Origin: Sambucus nigra
Taxonomy: Eukaryota > Streptophyta > Magnoliopsida > Dipsacales > Adoxaceae
Length of the DNA: 64,000 bases
Direction: 5' to 3'
Assembly (NCBI GenBank): GCA_949130495.1
Contig: OX422214.1
Coordinates: forward strand, 5,316,046 to 5,380,045
The notes under the pieces: model-generated
Told to the model about the DNA's origin: nothing
What the model saw: the letters and a program-made list of their open reading frames with translations, nothing else
Databases searched by the model: none
Shown: piece after piece, positions 1 to 10,858 of the stretch
How positions within the stretch are numbered: the first letter of the stretch is position 1
How the letters are laid out: each line of letters starts with the position of its first letter
Position numbers and translations under genes: made by a program

Positions 1-459
1 ATTGTATATACTTAAACCGAGTAAGCTTCGTACCTTTCGTCGTTTGTGAGTGTTATACACTATTTTCTCCTCTTTGAAAACGTTGAATTCGTTGGTAATC
101 TCTATAATCTTTCATTTGACCGTTCATTAATTGAGTTCATGCTTGAAATGTGTTACTTGATCATGATTTTCATATATTGTTTTGACTTGAGAATTGCGTA
201 AACTTTGTGAAATGATCATAGGCAATCTCTGTTATATCACCCATATTAGCCTTGACCTCACCATATATGTTTCCCTAGTCAACCCCTTTGAGCCTAAATA
301 CTAGCCTTTCGTTTCATTACCCAAAATCCCTTAACCAACTCCAAATTGGAGTTTTAAGCCATACATACACCTTACATACATTTGTTTGGAATGTTACATG
401 GGATTGAATGTTGTTGTTGTATTGCGGTTGCAATTTTAGGCATATGAGAGTTTGATAAG

Positions 460-566
460 CAAAGAAAAGAAAGTAGTGAAAAAAGTGAAGAAAAAGAGAA
501 AGCAAAAAAGCAATAGAAAACAAAAGAGAAAAATGAGAAAAAGAAGAAAAGAAAAGAAAGAGAAAG
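460..566 (+). repeat. Polypurine low-complexity tract
   Basis: About 105 bases made almost only of A and G with very few interruptions. It lies in the non-coding 3' part of the gypsy-like element. The complementary strand reads as a phenylalanine/serine-rich open frame, which is a composition artefact and not a gene. Confidence 0.8.
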
Positions 567-1496
567 TTGTAAATGTTGTGTATAGTGTTCAATAAGCTTT
601 GATTACTCTCCCTGATGATATATCTAATGCTTGTTTTGGAACTTGTTTTCCAATTTTAGATATTGCCGGCATTTCTCCATTATCCCGAGTTTTCATCCCG
701 AACACTTTGAATCCGTACATACATTCCTTCATTTCGTACCCTAGCCTATCCTACATTACAACCCTATTACAAGTCCAATGTGATCTTAGGTTGATGTAAT
801 TCAAAAGTTTAAATAGTTTTGATAATCTGTGAAAATGCATTTCGCCTCTTTTAGTGTGCGGTATCCTTTCATTGAGATTGCAAGTTTTTCATTTCCTATA
901 TAGCATTCCTCATTTGTGACATGTGCGCGGCCTAGTTTCCATTTACATTTACTCTTTATGCCCGCATGTCCCGTGTATTACCTCCCTTTTCATAGTGAAT
1001 TCATTTGTTGAGCGTAATGCCCGTGAGGATTGAATGTATGCCTGCTTTGATTAGTATCCGGTTTATATAAGTTTTTCACCAAATCACACTATGCATGTGC
1101 TTTCCCCCTCCCACTTTTAAAGTTTCAATTCTATGAGGTGCATTCAACTTGTTAATAACAACGGACTTTAGCTTGAATTTGTTCAATATGCTAATAACAT
1201 GTTTGAAATCATTTTCGTTGTTGTTGAGTTTGTCGCATGTTGGGTTGGGCATATTTTGAGGAAACCATGTGATGTTTGTGGGTATCATCCCTGAAAACCC
1301 TCACGAGACGACACTCGTCCACTAGGGTAACCTAGGGTTTTAACGGCTTATTGCATATGCTAAATGCAATCGTTCGCCCGCGAAAGTGGCCTTATCTTTT
1401 TATTACTTTTTCATCCCATTTTGTACTTGTATCCTGTTTCTGATTTTCTTGTAGTTCATGTTGTTTCTTATTTCATGGCTAGGGATTAGCAATGTG

Positions 1497-1510
1497 TAAG
1501 TTAGGGGGTG
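1497..1510 (+). other. Polypurine tract (plus-strand primer) of the 3' LTR
   Basis: A short G-rich tract (TTAGGGGGTG) abuts the TG that opens the following LTR, the standard position of the PPT used to prime plus-strand DNA synthesis in LTR retrotransposons. Confidence 0.5.
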
Positions 1511-3082
1511 TGATACGACGCAAATATTGCGTATTTCACCCGTTAACCTACACCTTATTAGCCCCCTTGGGTATCTTAATCCCTATACTTATGCTCGTTA
1601 ACCAGACAACCTCGGATTTCTATGTTAACATGTTTTGCAGGGGTTAATTGAGCTTTTGTAGGTATTTGAATGCTTAGTATGAAGTTCGGACGCTTTCCGG
1701 CATTTGTTTCGTCGACTTTTGCAGCTTTGGGGGCATTTTAGTAATTTCAGCATTCGGGTTTGAATCCCGAGCTCTTCACGGAAGTTGAAGCCCTTTGATT
1801 TCTCTTCGCGTGGCCGCCAACGGTGCATGATTCCGAGTTGTATCGATGGAGTTATGGCATTTTTAGGATGGTTTTTACTGTTAAAGTACACTCAAGGTCA
1901 CATTCAAGGGCATTTTAGTCATTTCATATTTTGGTTTTTTAGCCTAATGTCTTCTTGGATGTTGTATTCCTCTGAGTTATCTTCGCGTAGCCTCCGATTG
2001 TGCCTCATTCCGAGCTATACCGAACAAATGACGGCATTTTCCGTAAAACAGGACAAAGCTCTAAATTCAGACCTGTTTCTTGCGAATCGATTCGGCCCAA
2101 AACCGAATCGATTCGGTTTGCACCAGAATGCCAGATATTTGCTTCCCCTATTTCCAAATCGATTCGGTCCTTTCCCAAATCGATTCGGCTACAGTAAAAG
2201 TCCGAGAATCTTTATTTTTAAGTTGGTTTTTGGTTGGGTATAAGGGGGTAAACATTGTATTAAGTGGGAGGAACGTTTTTAGATAGTTTTAGGAGATAGA
2301 ATAGTTACGGTTTGGGGATTTGAGAGCTCTTCTTCTTCCTCTCTTGGTTTGACACCCTTTAGGGTTTGTAATTGGTACTTTCATCTTCCCTCTCCATTAA
2401 TATTAGTTGTATTTCCTTTATTCTTGCTTTGTAGTTAATTTACATGCTTTATTAATTAGTTTTCTTGCTTTCTTGGTTTAATTAGTTTAATTTAGTTTAA
2501 TTCATGTATTGCCCTAAGATAAATAGGGTCGGTATTTCGTTATGCCATTTACGGGTTTGGACCTCGAAAGTTAGGGTTTCGTGTAAAATTGCATTTAATT
2601 GAAACCGTGTGTATTAAAGTTGAATTGTTATGCGTTTAACTTTATTTGTCACGCAACTTCAGTGTTTATAGTGATAATCCGAATTTAATCCGCGTGTGAC
2701 CATTTTTTATTAAATGTTTAATCTCGCAACTTTGGCTTAAATTCCTTATTGCGTGATGTTTATGCTTAATTGAAAATGATCGATTAAATGTTTTCGAATC
2801 GAAATTCTAATTAGTAGTTGTTTAGCCCGTGAATGTGTGTATGCGATCCCGATCCTCGCTTTCCTTTAATTTAGCATTAACTTCTCTTTTGTTTTTCCAC
2901 CATAACCACCCATCACCTTTTCTTATTTCTTTTACACCATTTTTATTCTTGAAGTTTTAAAACAATTAACATCTAAAATTTAATCACTCCCTGTGGATTT
3001 CTTACGATACCCGACTTACCACTGTGCTTGCTTGTCAAGTGTAGTAGTAGCTTAGGTTTTTTTGTATCGCGATGGCAAAACA
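1511..3082 (+). repeat. 3' LTR of a gypsy-like retrotransposon (approximate right end)
   Basis: Starts with TGATACGACGC right after a PPT. It holds a TATA-like stretch (GGTATAAGG, near 2237), then a pyrimidine-rich TCTTCTTCTTCCTCTC block near 2325 typical of the transcribed start of such LTRs. It ends with a short conserved-looking tail (CTCCCTGTGGATT near 2988, then TTGTATCGCGATGG near 3062). The last CA is placed at 3081-3082, but no target-site duplication could be confirmed because the other LTR is outside the window. A cluster of AATCGATT palindromes lies inside. Confidence 0.5.
2083..2188. repeat. Cluster of CGAATCGATTCGG palindromic words in the LTR
   Basis: Four copies of the self-complementary core AATCGATT flanked by C/G extensions occur within about 105 bases (2083-2095, 2103-2116, 2156-2167 and 2177-2188). 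Two have the full 12-base palindrome CGAATCGATTCG, and one extends to CCGAATCGATTCGG. The cluster lies before the putative TATA of this LTR. The same word recurs in the unrelated 3 kb LTRs at 13811 and 20141. Confidence 0.85.
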
Positions 3083-3508
3083 AACAACAATTGTGTCCTC
3101 ACACGAACACACTTTTTCTGCCCGGTGAGGCCTATGAGAACCCTCTTTATAGAGGGTCTCAGCTTTTGATGAGGTCCCTTACGTTCTCTTCTAGACTATG
3201 AATGGAATCATTCCATGGTCTTGCAACATCGGCCTGGCTGAGGTTATCCCCAACCACCTCCAAGGGTGAACTGAGGTTTCCCTAGGCACTGCGCAACGTC
3301 GGATATTAACCTCTTGACCACAGTCTCGGCCTTGATGAGGTTGGCCCTTATGAGGCTGAGGTCCCCCTCTTCTCTTTGAGAGCCAGTGGCACTTCGTGAC
3401 CTGTATAACCTCTGTCTTAGGTCATTAACTGGGACGAGCCTTTGAAAGTCTGAGCCTCTACTTAAGAGATCAAAAGCTCATCCTATTTTTTAGGCACCCT
3501 CATCTCTT

Positions 3509-3964
3509 CTACCCCATAACCTCTGCTCTGACGGATAGGACGTACCGTGTTATTGGAAACCTCATACGGCTCCCAGCAGCCCTCTGGAGCATCTTTTGCC
3601 TCCATATCATCATACCTATCCTCAGGGCAAGGGTGTCTTTGCCTCCCAGGCATAAATGCCTTGGTTTAGCAACATCCCTCCTCCGATGAGGAGTAGGTTG
3701 GTCTTTTCGCGGTGCCTGGGGTGGTCCCCTGGCTTCAGGATGGGTTTGGACAGCTGCCGAAGTAATCATCTCCGATGAGACCCCAGGTGGCCTCATCATA
3801 TTTTGATTGAGTTGTGCGAATTGCTCCTTCATTGCTTGATGCATTACAACCAAGGACTTCAAGGCTGCCGCCACCTCAGCCATTTCGGACTGGGGTGGCA
3901 CCTGGCTGGAACTAGGTCCTCCAACACCAAATGGTGGAGGAGGTGGTGGTAACTCTGGTGCCAT
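3509..3964 (-). pseudogene. Gag N-terminal-like fragment of a Tat-type retrotransposon
   Basis: The minus-strand frame encodes about 151 residues. It has a proline-rich start (MAPELPPPPPPFG), then a helical stretch with MAEVAAALKSLVVMHQAMK and QFAQLNQNMM, then a proline/arginine-rich tail. A Pro-rich N-terminus followed by an amphipathic helix is common at the start of plant gypsy Gag proteins upstream of the capsid domain. The capsid-like part and the zinc knuckle are missing, and the last 40 residues look out of frame. It starts about 155 bases after the PBS, which fits a gag leader. The call rests on position and composition and could be wrong about the lineage. Confidence 0.45.
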
Positions 3965-4120
3965 GTGTTAAAACAGAAGAGCTGATGAAGAAAATGATCT
4001 TAGTACCTTTTTTGACCTCCTTCAATGGTGAAATATCTCCACGTAAGGGGTGAGTCCTAGTTCACCACCAGAGTCTCCGGTGAGGTTTAGCTAGGAACTG
4101 AAGAGTTATGTCTTCTCGTT

Positions 4121-4136
4121 CCCACAGACGACGCCA
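4121..4136 (-). other. Primer binding site of the minus-strand Tat-like element
   Basis: On the minus strand the sequence TGGCGTCGTCTGTGGG follows the LTR end (CATCATCA) after four bases. This form of PBS (TGGCGCCGTCTGTGGG-like) is common in plant gypsy elements of the Tat group. The CG-to-TC difference suggests decay. Confidence 0.55.
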
Positions 4137-4139
4137 AAA

Positions 4140-4604
4140 TGATGATGCTGGAAACAACACCACCCGTCAAGGTGTTTGTAAGCTCACACTAGTGATAACA
4201 ATGGCAATATTAGTATATACTAAATATAAGAGATTGGGATGAGGAGAAGAGGATGAACACCAATATACAAGTGGTTCAGCCAATTAGGCCTATGTCCACT
4301 GTGCAAGTGAGTGAGTAAGGTCACTAAAATAAGGCACTAATGCCATAAATACAATCTCTTAAGCTTTCTCTCTCTTCACGGTAATTTGATAGACTTTCAA
4401 CTACGATTGTAATTTTTGATCCTTTTGCAAGATAGAGAATGACCTTTATATATAGCGTTTGGCAGTGTAATGTACCCCCTATGCATTCAATGAGCATGTG
4501 CATGGATATCTAACCAGTGTAAGTATGACACGTGAATGATCTTCAATAATGTAATGATGACCTGAATATTCCCTCATGTTGAGGGAGTGATTCAGTTAAT
4601 AACA
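4140..4604 (-). repeat. 5' LTR of the minus-strand Tat-like element (outer end tentative)
   Basis: The inner end is set by the PBS. The outer end is set at the CA in AATAACA (4601-4604), so that the minus-strand copy starts TGTTATTAACTG. A minus-strand TATA box (CTATATATAAAG) lies inside. If the LINE-like piece at 4640-5340 is an insertion, the LTR could instead continue to about 5879, where the minus strand reads TGTTTATTGATAAGCCC. The sequence does not decide between these. Confidence 0.4.
4444..4455 (-). promoter_or_regulatory. Putative LTR TATA box
   Basis: The minus-strand sequence CTATATATAAAG is the best TATA match in this LTR and lies about 300 bases before the LTR/PBS junction, a usual position for the start of R. 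There is no other evidence for promoter activity. Confidence 0.35.
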
Positions 4605-4639
4605 GATTTGTCCACGTGCTTCAAGCCATATTTTGTATT

Positions 4640-5517
4640 TATTTATTTATTTTTATTTTTTTTAAAAGGGACTTTGTTGATATATGAGAGAAAAGCCCTC
4701 TCAAATTGCAATACAATTAAAGAGAAACATCAGATGTTCCTTATAAAAGGCCAATAATAGGCATCTATCATCAGACATGCTTTAACAATATTAAGAAGAT
4801 CCGAACAAATGAAAAATGACTTTTGACATTTTGAAGATTCACGATGTTTTGCTAGAAGAGTAGACACCTTGTTAGCTTATGGATAACAACAAGAAATATG
4901 ACATTAAAGAATATGAATTAACTCCTGAAGATCCTTGAATTTTTTTTTTTCCAATGAAGTGAATTTGAGTTAGTCTCTAAGATGAAGAGAAGCTAATTTG
5001 AATGGAACTCTAAAATCACCTTAGAAAAATTCTTCTCCAAAAAAATCTTTAAACCAGCAGAAATAGCTTGGAGTAGAGCATACAGAGGAACGTCATGAAT
5101 AATGAAGTTTGAAGAAGCCCAAAATAGTCTACCATGATCATCTCGAATAATTGTGCCTATACTATTGATCTTCTGATTGTCTAACGTAGCTGCAACATTA
5201 ATTTTTACTTGATCTACCCAAGGTTTCATCCAATGAATAACATTCTTCCAACCAGCAAAGGGAGCAGATAAAGAAAAAGTATTCCTAATTTCCTGTTTAA
5301 TTCCTTGAGTTAGGTCTTCAAAAGGAGTAAGCATAGAAGCTCGGATGTCTTTGCTTCGTACCAACCTTGGCCTGGGTGAGTATGAGGTTGGTAAGGTATG
5401 ACCCTTGCTTTGGTTGGAAATTATATGATGACCTTGGCTTGGATGTCTGTCGAGGTTAGTTATGTGGAACGTCGGCCTGGGCCGATGTTGACCTGACACT
5501 TGATGCTGAGCCTGCAA
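4640..5517 (-). pseudogene. LINE 3'-end remnant with dead RNase H-like domain
   Basis: The minus-strand open frame 5517-4993 ends in about 80 residues with the layout of the plant RNase H domain found at the C-terminus of L1-type LINEs and related proteins: WMKPWVDQVKINV, then IGTIIRDDHGRLFWASS, then a helix, then VILEFHSN. The usual catalytic positions are altered. The first strand has INVAAT where DG(A/S) is expected, and the last strand ends EFHSN where ExDS is usual. About 340 bases downstream on the minus strand lies an A-rich run (T-rich on the + strand at 4644-4672), which fits the poly(A) end of a 5'-truncated LINE. The N-terminal half of the frame (5517 to about 5340) has no similarity I recognise and may belong to the flank. 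Confidence 0.5.
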
Positions 5518-5765
5518 GGTTGCTGATACTAGGTTAAACCTGTAACGTCGGCTAAAGCTGATGATGGGATTTTTAATTGGGCCTAAGGGACTTTACAGAT
5601 TCTCACGTGGTGCTTGCAACGTCGTCTATAGCCGAATTGGGGTGTTTGTAACGTCGGATGTGGCCGACTTGATCAAAACTGAACTAATAGATCCTTGTTG
5701 ACCTCGACTTATTCCAGGCCGAGATGATGTTCGTTATAGATGCAACGTCGGCATTAGACGACCTA
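5470..5765. repeat. Dispersed AACGTCGG-type motif array
   Basis: The word AACGTCGG, or a one-base variant, occurs repeatedly at irregular spacing (near 5469, 5548, 5620, 5650 and 5743). It is often followed 10-15 bases later by GCCGA, giving loose stem-loop pairs. Further copies lie near 3229 and 3297 inside the gag-bearing element. No coding sequence is seen here. It may be U3 of the same Tat-like element. Confidence 0.4.
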
Positions 5766-5915
5766 ATGTAGGACGATGTTGTTGATCGGTATTCTTGAAC
5801 TCTTATTACCTCTGTTGTCAAACAGGCCAAGGCTGTTGTCTCTGAATTGGAAGGTACATATTGGGCTTATCAATAAACAATTCCCAGTAACCTAGTACAA
5901 GTTGTACAATAAATA

Positions 5916-6071
5916 AATATTAAGACTAATAATACAAAAGTATTTAATAAAGACATTTTAGAAATCAAAACTTTAATTAAAAATAAAGACAGTGAGCTAA
6001 TAAAACTTACTAAAGAACAAGCTAAGCTTATCCCTAGATTAGATAGTTATCTTCCTGATGGAGATAGTTAG
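5916..6071 (+). pseudogene. EPRV small 5' frame (fragment)
   Basis: An open stretch of about 51 codons without a start codon ends in TAG. It is rich in Lys, Asn, Ile and Asp, like the other frames of the integrated virus. It lies at the left edge of the integration, so its beginning was probably lost at the junction. Its position before the larger frames fits the second small ORF of badna/tungro-type viruses, but similarity alone does not prove this. Confidence 0.4.
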
Positions 6072-6081
6072 ATCAGACTAG

Positions 6082-6468
6082 AATGAGGTACCAAGAGACC
6101 TCTCCATTCAGGCCTTATCATACTTTTACCAAAGAATTTTAGAAAATATAAATGATGTTAAATTTTATTATAAGTTAAATGAAAATGAGATTGCCAATGT
6201 TGCTAATGCAACTAAACTCATATTAGAAAGATTGAATTTAATTTCTATATCCATAGCTGCTACCCAAGACTATAATAGTATCTTTGTTAAAGACTTATAT
6301 TTAGATTTAAAGGTTAAGACATAAGGATAAACTACCTTCTACACAGACTACGTTAAATTCTAACAAAATTTAGCAAATTATCCTAACAACATAGAAGGCC
6401 ATAACCAATCTAGAATAGATGGTATTATTGCTGAACTTAGGATAAACATGCCCCAAGAAAAAAGATAA
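6082..6468 (+). pseudogene. EPRV 5' frame, helical protein fragment
   Basis: One reading frame runs through 80 codons to a stop at 6322-6324 and continues, with two further stops, to 6468. The first part predicts mostly helix (for example ILERLNLISISIAAT). The local T-to-A-rich codon use matches the rest of the viral block. I do not recognise a specific family. Position suggests a virion-associated or ORF2-like protein, or the N-terminal part of the polyprotein. Confidence 0.4.
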
Positions 6469-6760
6469 ATATGAAGAAATTATTCATGGACTTAAGGTTG
6501 TATATAATAAACCTTCCCAAGCAGAAATAGACTCTCCTTTTATTCTAACTCATTTAGACAAAATAGAAAAAACTATAGAATCTATAGAAATTAGATCTAT
6601 GCAACAACAAGAAAAATATAATGAAGTAAAAGACTATATTACAAATGTTGCCAAATCCCTTGTTAATTATCTAGCCAGACATAGTGAAGAAATTTTTTAT
6701 AAGACCGAAAAAGAGAATAAGATTTTTAAAGAGGAAATCCTTAGTCAGATAAAAAGATAA
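6461..6760 (+). pseudogene. EPRV coiled-coil-like frame
   Basis: About 99 codons are open in the second frame, overlapping the end of the previous frame. The middle is highly charged with a heptad-like pattern (KIEKTIESIEIRSMQQQEKY), suggesting a coiled coil. Coiled-coil virion-associated proteins are usual upstream of the polyprotein in Caulimoviridae. No ATG is seen at the start, so the frame has probably been shifted relative to the preceding one. Confidence 0.45.
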
Positions 6761-6788
6761 AAAGATTATTCAGACTTCTTAGAAAGAA

Positions 6789-7712
6789 TTGAAAAAAATA
6801 TTTGAACAAAAATTGGTAAACACCTGTAAATACAGAGAAACCCTTCCTATAGAAACTAGAGAAAAGAAGATCGTAGGAAGAAGAGTCATAAATGATGGAT
6901 TAAATAAGACTAGTAAGACAGTGAGCTCTATCCCAAATACTGGACAGAGTAATTGTATGCTCCAAAGACTTAAGGATTCATCCTCCAATGTTAGGACATG
7001 GTGGAAAGAGAGAAATGTCACCAATCCTCTCTAATGGAAAGAATGGGGTGAAGTTGATGGGAAGATTGTTGAAGATTCCATTCATAATGGACAACTTCCA
7101 GCCGTTAGATACATACACTTATTTAAAGAAGGTGACACTCCTAAGACTCCTAATTATAACATGACTTATCATTATAGGAATCATGTGTTAGAAAAATCCT
7201 ATACTGAGCTCCAAGCGTTTGACTCAGAATGGCTTAGATCTAGAGGAATTGATAGGAAGTTCCAATTCCTAACCTTTGGACTCTTTCAGGAAAGAATCCA
7301 AGGATTACATAGACCTCAGAATAATATCAACTTATTGTGTTGTTTAGTAAATAAAAGATGGAATTTTTTTGTGAAAAGCCTTATAGGGATGCCCAACTAA
7401 AAATGTCAGATAACATAGGATACTTTAATGTCATTCCGACATTTACAGTAACATTACACATAGCCAAACATTTTAAGTTAATCTTATATGATAGTGGATA
7501 TAAAGACTATTATCCGAGATGACAATATAAATATAGAATTCCAGAGCTATGTGAATTTCTCCTTATTTCCTTATGAAAAAATGCAATCGGAAATTCTTAG
7601 TGGTAGACTTAATGAAGAAATCTTAGTTAGAACCAATGTTTCAGACTACAACCATACTTACAATATTTGGAATACTCGACCTATGAACGAAAAAGTTAAG
7701 ACCCTTTGGTAA
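6789..7712 (+). pseudogene. EPRV polyprotein N-terminal part, putative movement-protein region
   Basis: One frame is open from 6789 to 7400 except for a single stop at 7032-7034. The reading moves to another frame over about 7400-7490 and returns to the first frame for 7488-7712. The region precedes the capsid, where badna/tungro-type viruses place the movement domain. Segments such as VRYIHLFKEGDTPKTPNY and a strand-rich part around 7440-7500 fit a 30K-type movement protein only loosely. At least one frameshift and one stop break it. Function is inferred from order. Confidence 0.5.
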
Positions 7713-8177
7713 TTTCCAGAATTCTAAGAAACTAAGACTGTACAGAATAAACCTTTTTTTATTAATCAAGACGATGTCACTGGATGTGTTACCATCCAGT
7801 TTGGACCTCCCAAGATTATCAATAAGAATATCAAGACTGAAGAAGTTAGATTTAGGAATATGGGAGAAGCCATAATCAATGATCCCTCAGAAGGAGAATG
7901 TAGTAGTAAGACTAGTGCTAGTTTGCTAAAGCAAGCGCCGATAATTAGACCTAGAAGATCATTTGAAAATAAAGACTTAGTTAGAGAAAAAGCTAGGATC
8001 CAAAACTTTGGACATGAGCCCTCAGAATTGGATATGAAGACATTTAAAGATCACCTTAAGAAAAGTCATTCTGTTAGATTTCAAGAAAGAGAAAGATTTA
8101 ATATGATAGCTCAAGACCGCATATTAAAATTAAAAGAATCTAAGAATACTAAAGAACTTCTTGAAATCTTAGACTAA
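7713..8177 (+). pseudogene. EPRV polyprotein segment between movement and capsid regions
   Basis: An open frame of roughly 150 codons, with a stop close to its start, ends at 8177. After a strand-rich start (around VTIQFGPPKI) it becomes highly charged and helical, with repeated Lys, Glu and Arg. I do not recognise a domain. It lies between the putative movement domain and the capsid and probably forms a linker or the start of the structural region. Confidence 0.45.
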
Positions 8178-8293
8178 TAAAAGAAGGAGAAGAAAGATTA
8201 ATGCCAGCTATACAAGTAGAACCTAATAAGAAAGAGATAGGAAGTAATAGTAGGTTATAACATGTTCCTAGACTTTTCAGTAAACCAATAGGA

Positions 8294-9003
8294 GTGAATA
8301 TTCCTATATACTCAAGAAGTGTAGTAAAGACCAAGCCTGATTATATAAAAGACTTTCCAACTAGTGATAAGAGTTTTACTCCTATTAAGACCATGGCAAG
8401 TCAAGCCTTAAATCCACTTAGGATATACCTTAACTTAGACAATGTCCAAGATAGGAAGAACGCCTTAGATGAATGGAGTAATCAAATGAACACGTATTTT
8501 GCATCTACTGAACAATGGGATGTAAGTTCATGTAAGCAGTACGCTGAGCAATCCAATAAAGGTATGGCAAAAGATTATTTATATAGTTTAAGAAGGGCTA
8601 CAGATGAACACTCCTTAGCTAAGATTGAGAAGATGAAAGATAACCTATAAAAAAAAGATCAATTGAAGAATACATTCAATTGTTTACATCATAATTCATT
8701 GAAGCTGGACATTTAGCTCAAATCAATGAACAAGACCTAGCAAAAACTAAGTTAGCCCACCTTAGCATTTGCAAACTATATAAGATAAATGAATATAGCA
8801 ATAACTATGAGAAGCTATATTACCAAATTAAACAATTTGTAGAGACCTAAAAAGATGAATACTTTAGGAAGATACCATCCATAGGACAAATCATAATTAA
8901 TGAATATAGGAATTGTCCAGGAGTAGCTGGAGTTAGGAATAACTCCCTTAGTGAAAGAATGAATTTTGCCAAAACTATATCATATCTAAGAGACGTGATA
9001 TAA
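8294..9003 (+). pseudogene. EPRV capsid-protein region (N-terminal and middle)
   Basis: The frame 8294-8650 ends in a stop and continues in the same frame with several stops to about 9003. It includes LNPLRIYLNLDNVQDRKNAL, a tryptophan-containing helix (ALDEWSNQMNTYF) and a run resembling the capsid core of plant pararetroviruses. It is followed by the basic region and zinc knuckle at 9100-9380, which supports the capsid call. Decayed, with at least three stops. Confidence 0.6.
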
Positions 9004-9104
9004 CTCAAGGAAAGTTAATAGAAGAAACTTTCAAGCATATCCCTCCAATCAAAGACGAAGGAGACATCTCTCCAATCCAATAGGGATGTGGAAGTGAATA
9101 TAAG

Positions 9105-9809
9105 AAATTTAAAAAGAAATTAGAATGGAAACATAGGAAGTTTAAGACTAGACCCTTAGGATTTCCAAAGAAGTATAAGTTTAGACCATCTACCACCTTT
9201 AGAGAAAGGAAAACTAAGAGTAAGAAAAATAGGTTTAACCAAATAAGATATTTTAAGAAGAACACTAGTAAGTATAATAAGGTTCCAAATTATAGGAAGG
9301 AAAAATATGTAGCCCAACCTAAGACTGCCATCAAAGAATGTTGGACTTGTAGCAAAGAAGGACACTTCGCTAAATATTTCGCTAATAAGAAAGTTAAACA
9401 AGGTATTAAGATTATTAATGCAATATAAGACTATGCAGATCAAGAAGAGTTAGATATCCTATATGCTATAGAAATATCAGACATAGAAGATGATGACAAT
9501 ACTAGTATCTATAGTTCATATACAGATAGTGACTCAAAAGATTATAGTAGTGATACTGATGATTATGAAGACTCTCAGGATACTTTAGACTTAGATATGA
9601 TGCAAACTAATCAAGACGGTTTAGATAATGAATATATAGACTTTGAAGAAGCTTGGTATAAGTGTATATTAAGCCCCTTTTTAAATAAAAGATGGACAGT
9701 TAGTAATCCTGAGTTACTATCCCATATACGTAGATGTTACTTTGATGAAAGACATTATTGCACATTTGAAATGAAATGTAGCAAGAAAGACTTTAGATGC
9801 GTTGAATGA
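9105..9809 (+). pseudogene. EPRV capsid C-terminus: basic stretch, zinc knuckle, acidic tail
   Basis: One frame carries a Lys/Arg-rich stretch and then the knuckle CWTCSKEGHFAKYF at 9339-9380. The pattern is CX2CX4HX4C with the last Cys replaced by Phe. A TAA interrupts at 9426-9428. The frame then continues with a strongly acidic Asp/Ser-rich segment (IEDDDNTSIYSSYTDSDS) to 9809. A knuckle followed by an acidic tail is characteristic of capsid proteins in Caulimoviridae. The missing cysteine and the stop show this copy is non-functional. Confidence 0.75.
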
Positions 9810-9878
9810 TTTGAGATTATATAAACAGAATTGTTTATGGTTTGTGTTATTTGTCAATTACACTATCATGAAAACTAA

Positions 9879-10286
9879 TGGAGAACTAGATTTAGAGCAA
9901 TCTATACTAGCCAGTATGACGCTCAAATAGACTTAGATATTAAAACATATTATCAAGACATTGATAGAAATATATGCAAAAGATTACAAGAAAATAAAGA
10001 CTTAAAAGGAAAAGGAATTTCCTATGATTTAGAAGGATACCACTCTAACAATAGTTTAGAAGACCTAATACCATTAGATTTTATAGATAAGCTCAAAAAA
10101 GGAATATCTATTTTAGAAAAGAATTATTTAGGAATTTCTACTAAACCACATGCTTTTTTTGTAGAATTATTCGTTCAACACAAAGACTATCCTAAAAGAC
10201 TTTCAGCCTTTATAGATACAAGATTCTCTCAGAGTATTTACAAGGCTAATGCCTTCCCTGAAGACTATTTTTTAGTAAGTACATAA
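9879..10286 (+). pseudogene. EPRV aspartic protease region
   Basis: An open stretch of 135 codons ends in TAA at 10284-10286. The active-site-like segment AFIDTRFSQS lies at 10209-10235, where D(T/S)G(A/S/T) is expected. The Gly position is Arg (10221-10223), which would abolish activity. It lies between the capsid and the reverse transcriptase, the position of the protease in plant pararetroviruses. Confidence 0.6.
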
Positions 10287-10858
10287 GAAATCTATGGTAA
10301 AGTGGCTAATGGAGATCCATTTACCTTATATTTCCAGACTATTCCTATTTATTTTAAATAAGGAAATCAGACAAACAAAACCGTCATCGGTTTTGGATAA
10401 TGGATCCTCATCCTAGTTTCATAGGAAACATTATTTTATGACAAGACTTTATTAGTAAATATCATCCTTATACTTAGTATAATGATTATATAATAATTAG
10501 TGATACAGAGGAATTTAGTATTAAATCCCCTCTAATAGATCACAAGACTGCATTTGACCTTATGCAGGTCAAACCCAATAATAGACCCATACAACATCAG
10601 ACTTCTTCAACTGAGCATGGTGGACCTAGACCTACAACCCAACAAGAAGCCCTATACATTGTTAAACCCTTACAAAAATAATTTAAGTGTCCAGACCAAA
10701 AGTGTTATAAGCAAATAGATCTTATACAAAAAGACATTTTAGATCAAGCCCATCACACCATATTACGTGTTCATGCCATATCCAAACATAAGAAAATGGG
10801 TATAGAAATAGAAAAATACAAGATTATGAAATTAGCAGAGCCTAGTTTAGGATAAAAT

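Larger units (their letters stand above)
1..1510 (+). mobile_element. 3' non-coding internal region of a gypsy-like LTR retrotransposon (partial)
   Basis: No open frame with recognisable protein similarity is present. The stretch ends in a purine/G-rich tract directly followed by a TG-starting sequence that behaves as an LTR, so I read it as the region between pol and the 3' LTR of a + strand element whose coding part lies outside the window. Long non-coding 3' regions with purine-rich runs are usual in the Athila and Tat lineages of Ty3/gypsy. The lineage is inferred, not proven, and a copia element is not excluded. Confidence 0.45.
3083..4139 (-). mobile_element. Internal region of a minus-strand Tat-like gypsy element (truncated)
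   Basis: Reading on the minus strand, an LTR end is followed by a PBS, a short leader and a gag-like open frame. Downstream of that frame (3083-3508) no pol can be recognised. That part has scattered AACGTCGG-type motifs (near 3229 and 3297) that recur at 5475-5750. The element is either broken or a gag-only derivative. The left breakpoint against the preceding LTR is approximate. Confidence 0.45.

Noticed and set aside
317..592. Minus-strand open frame of 91 codons rich in Phe, Leu and Ser
   Set aside because: It is the complement of a polypurine tract. The hydrophobic composition is an artefact of the repeat.
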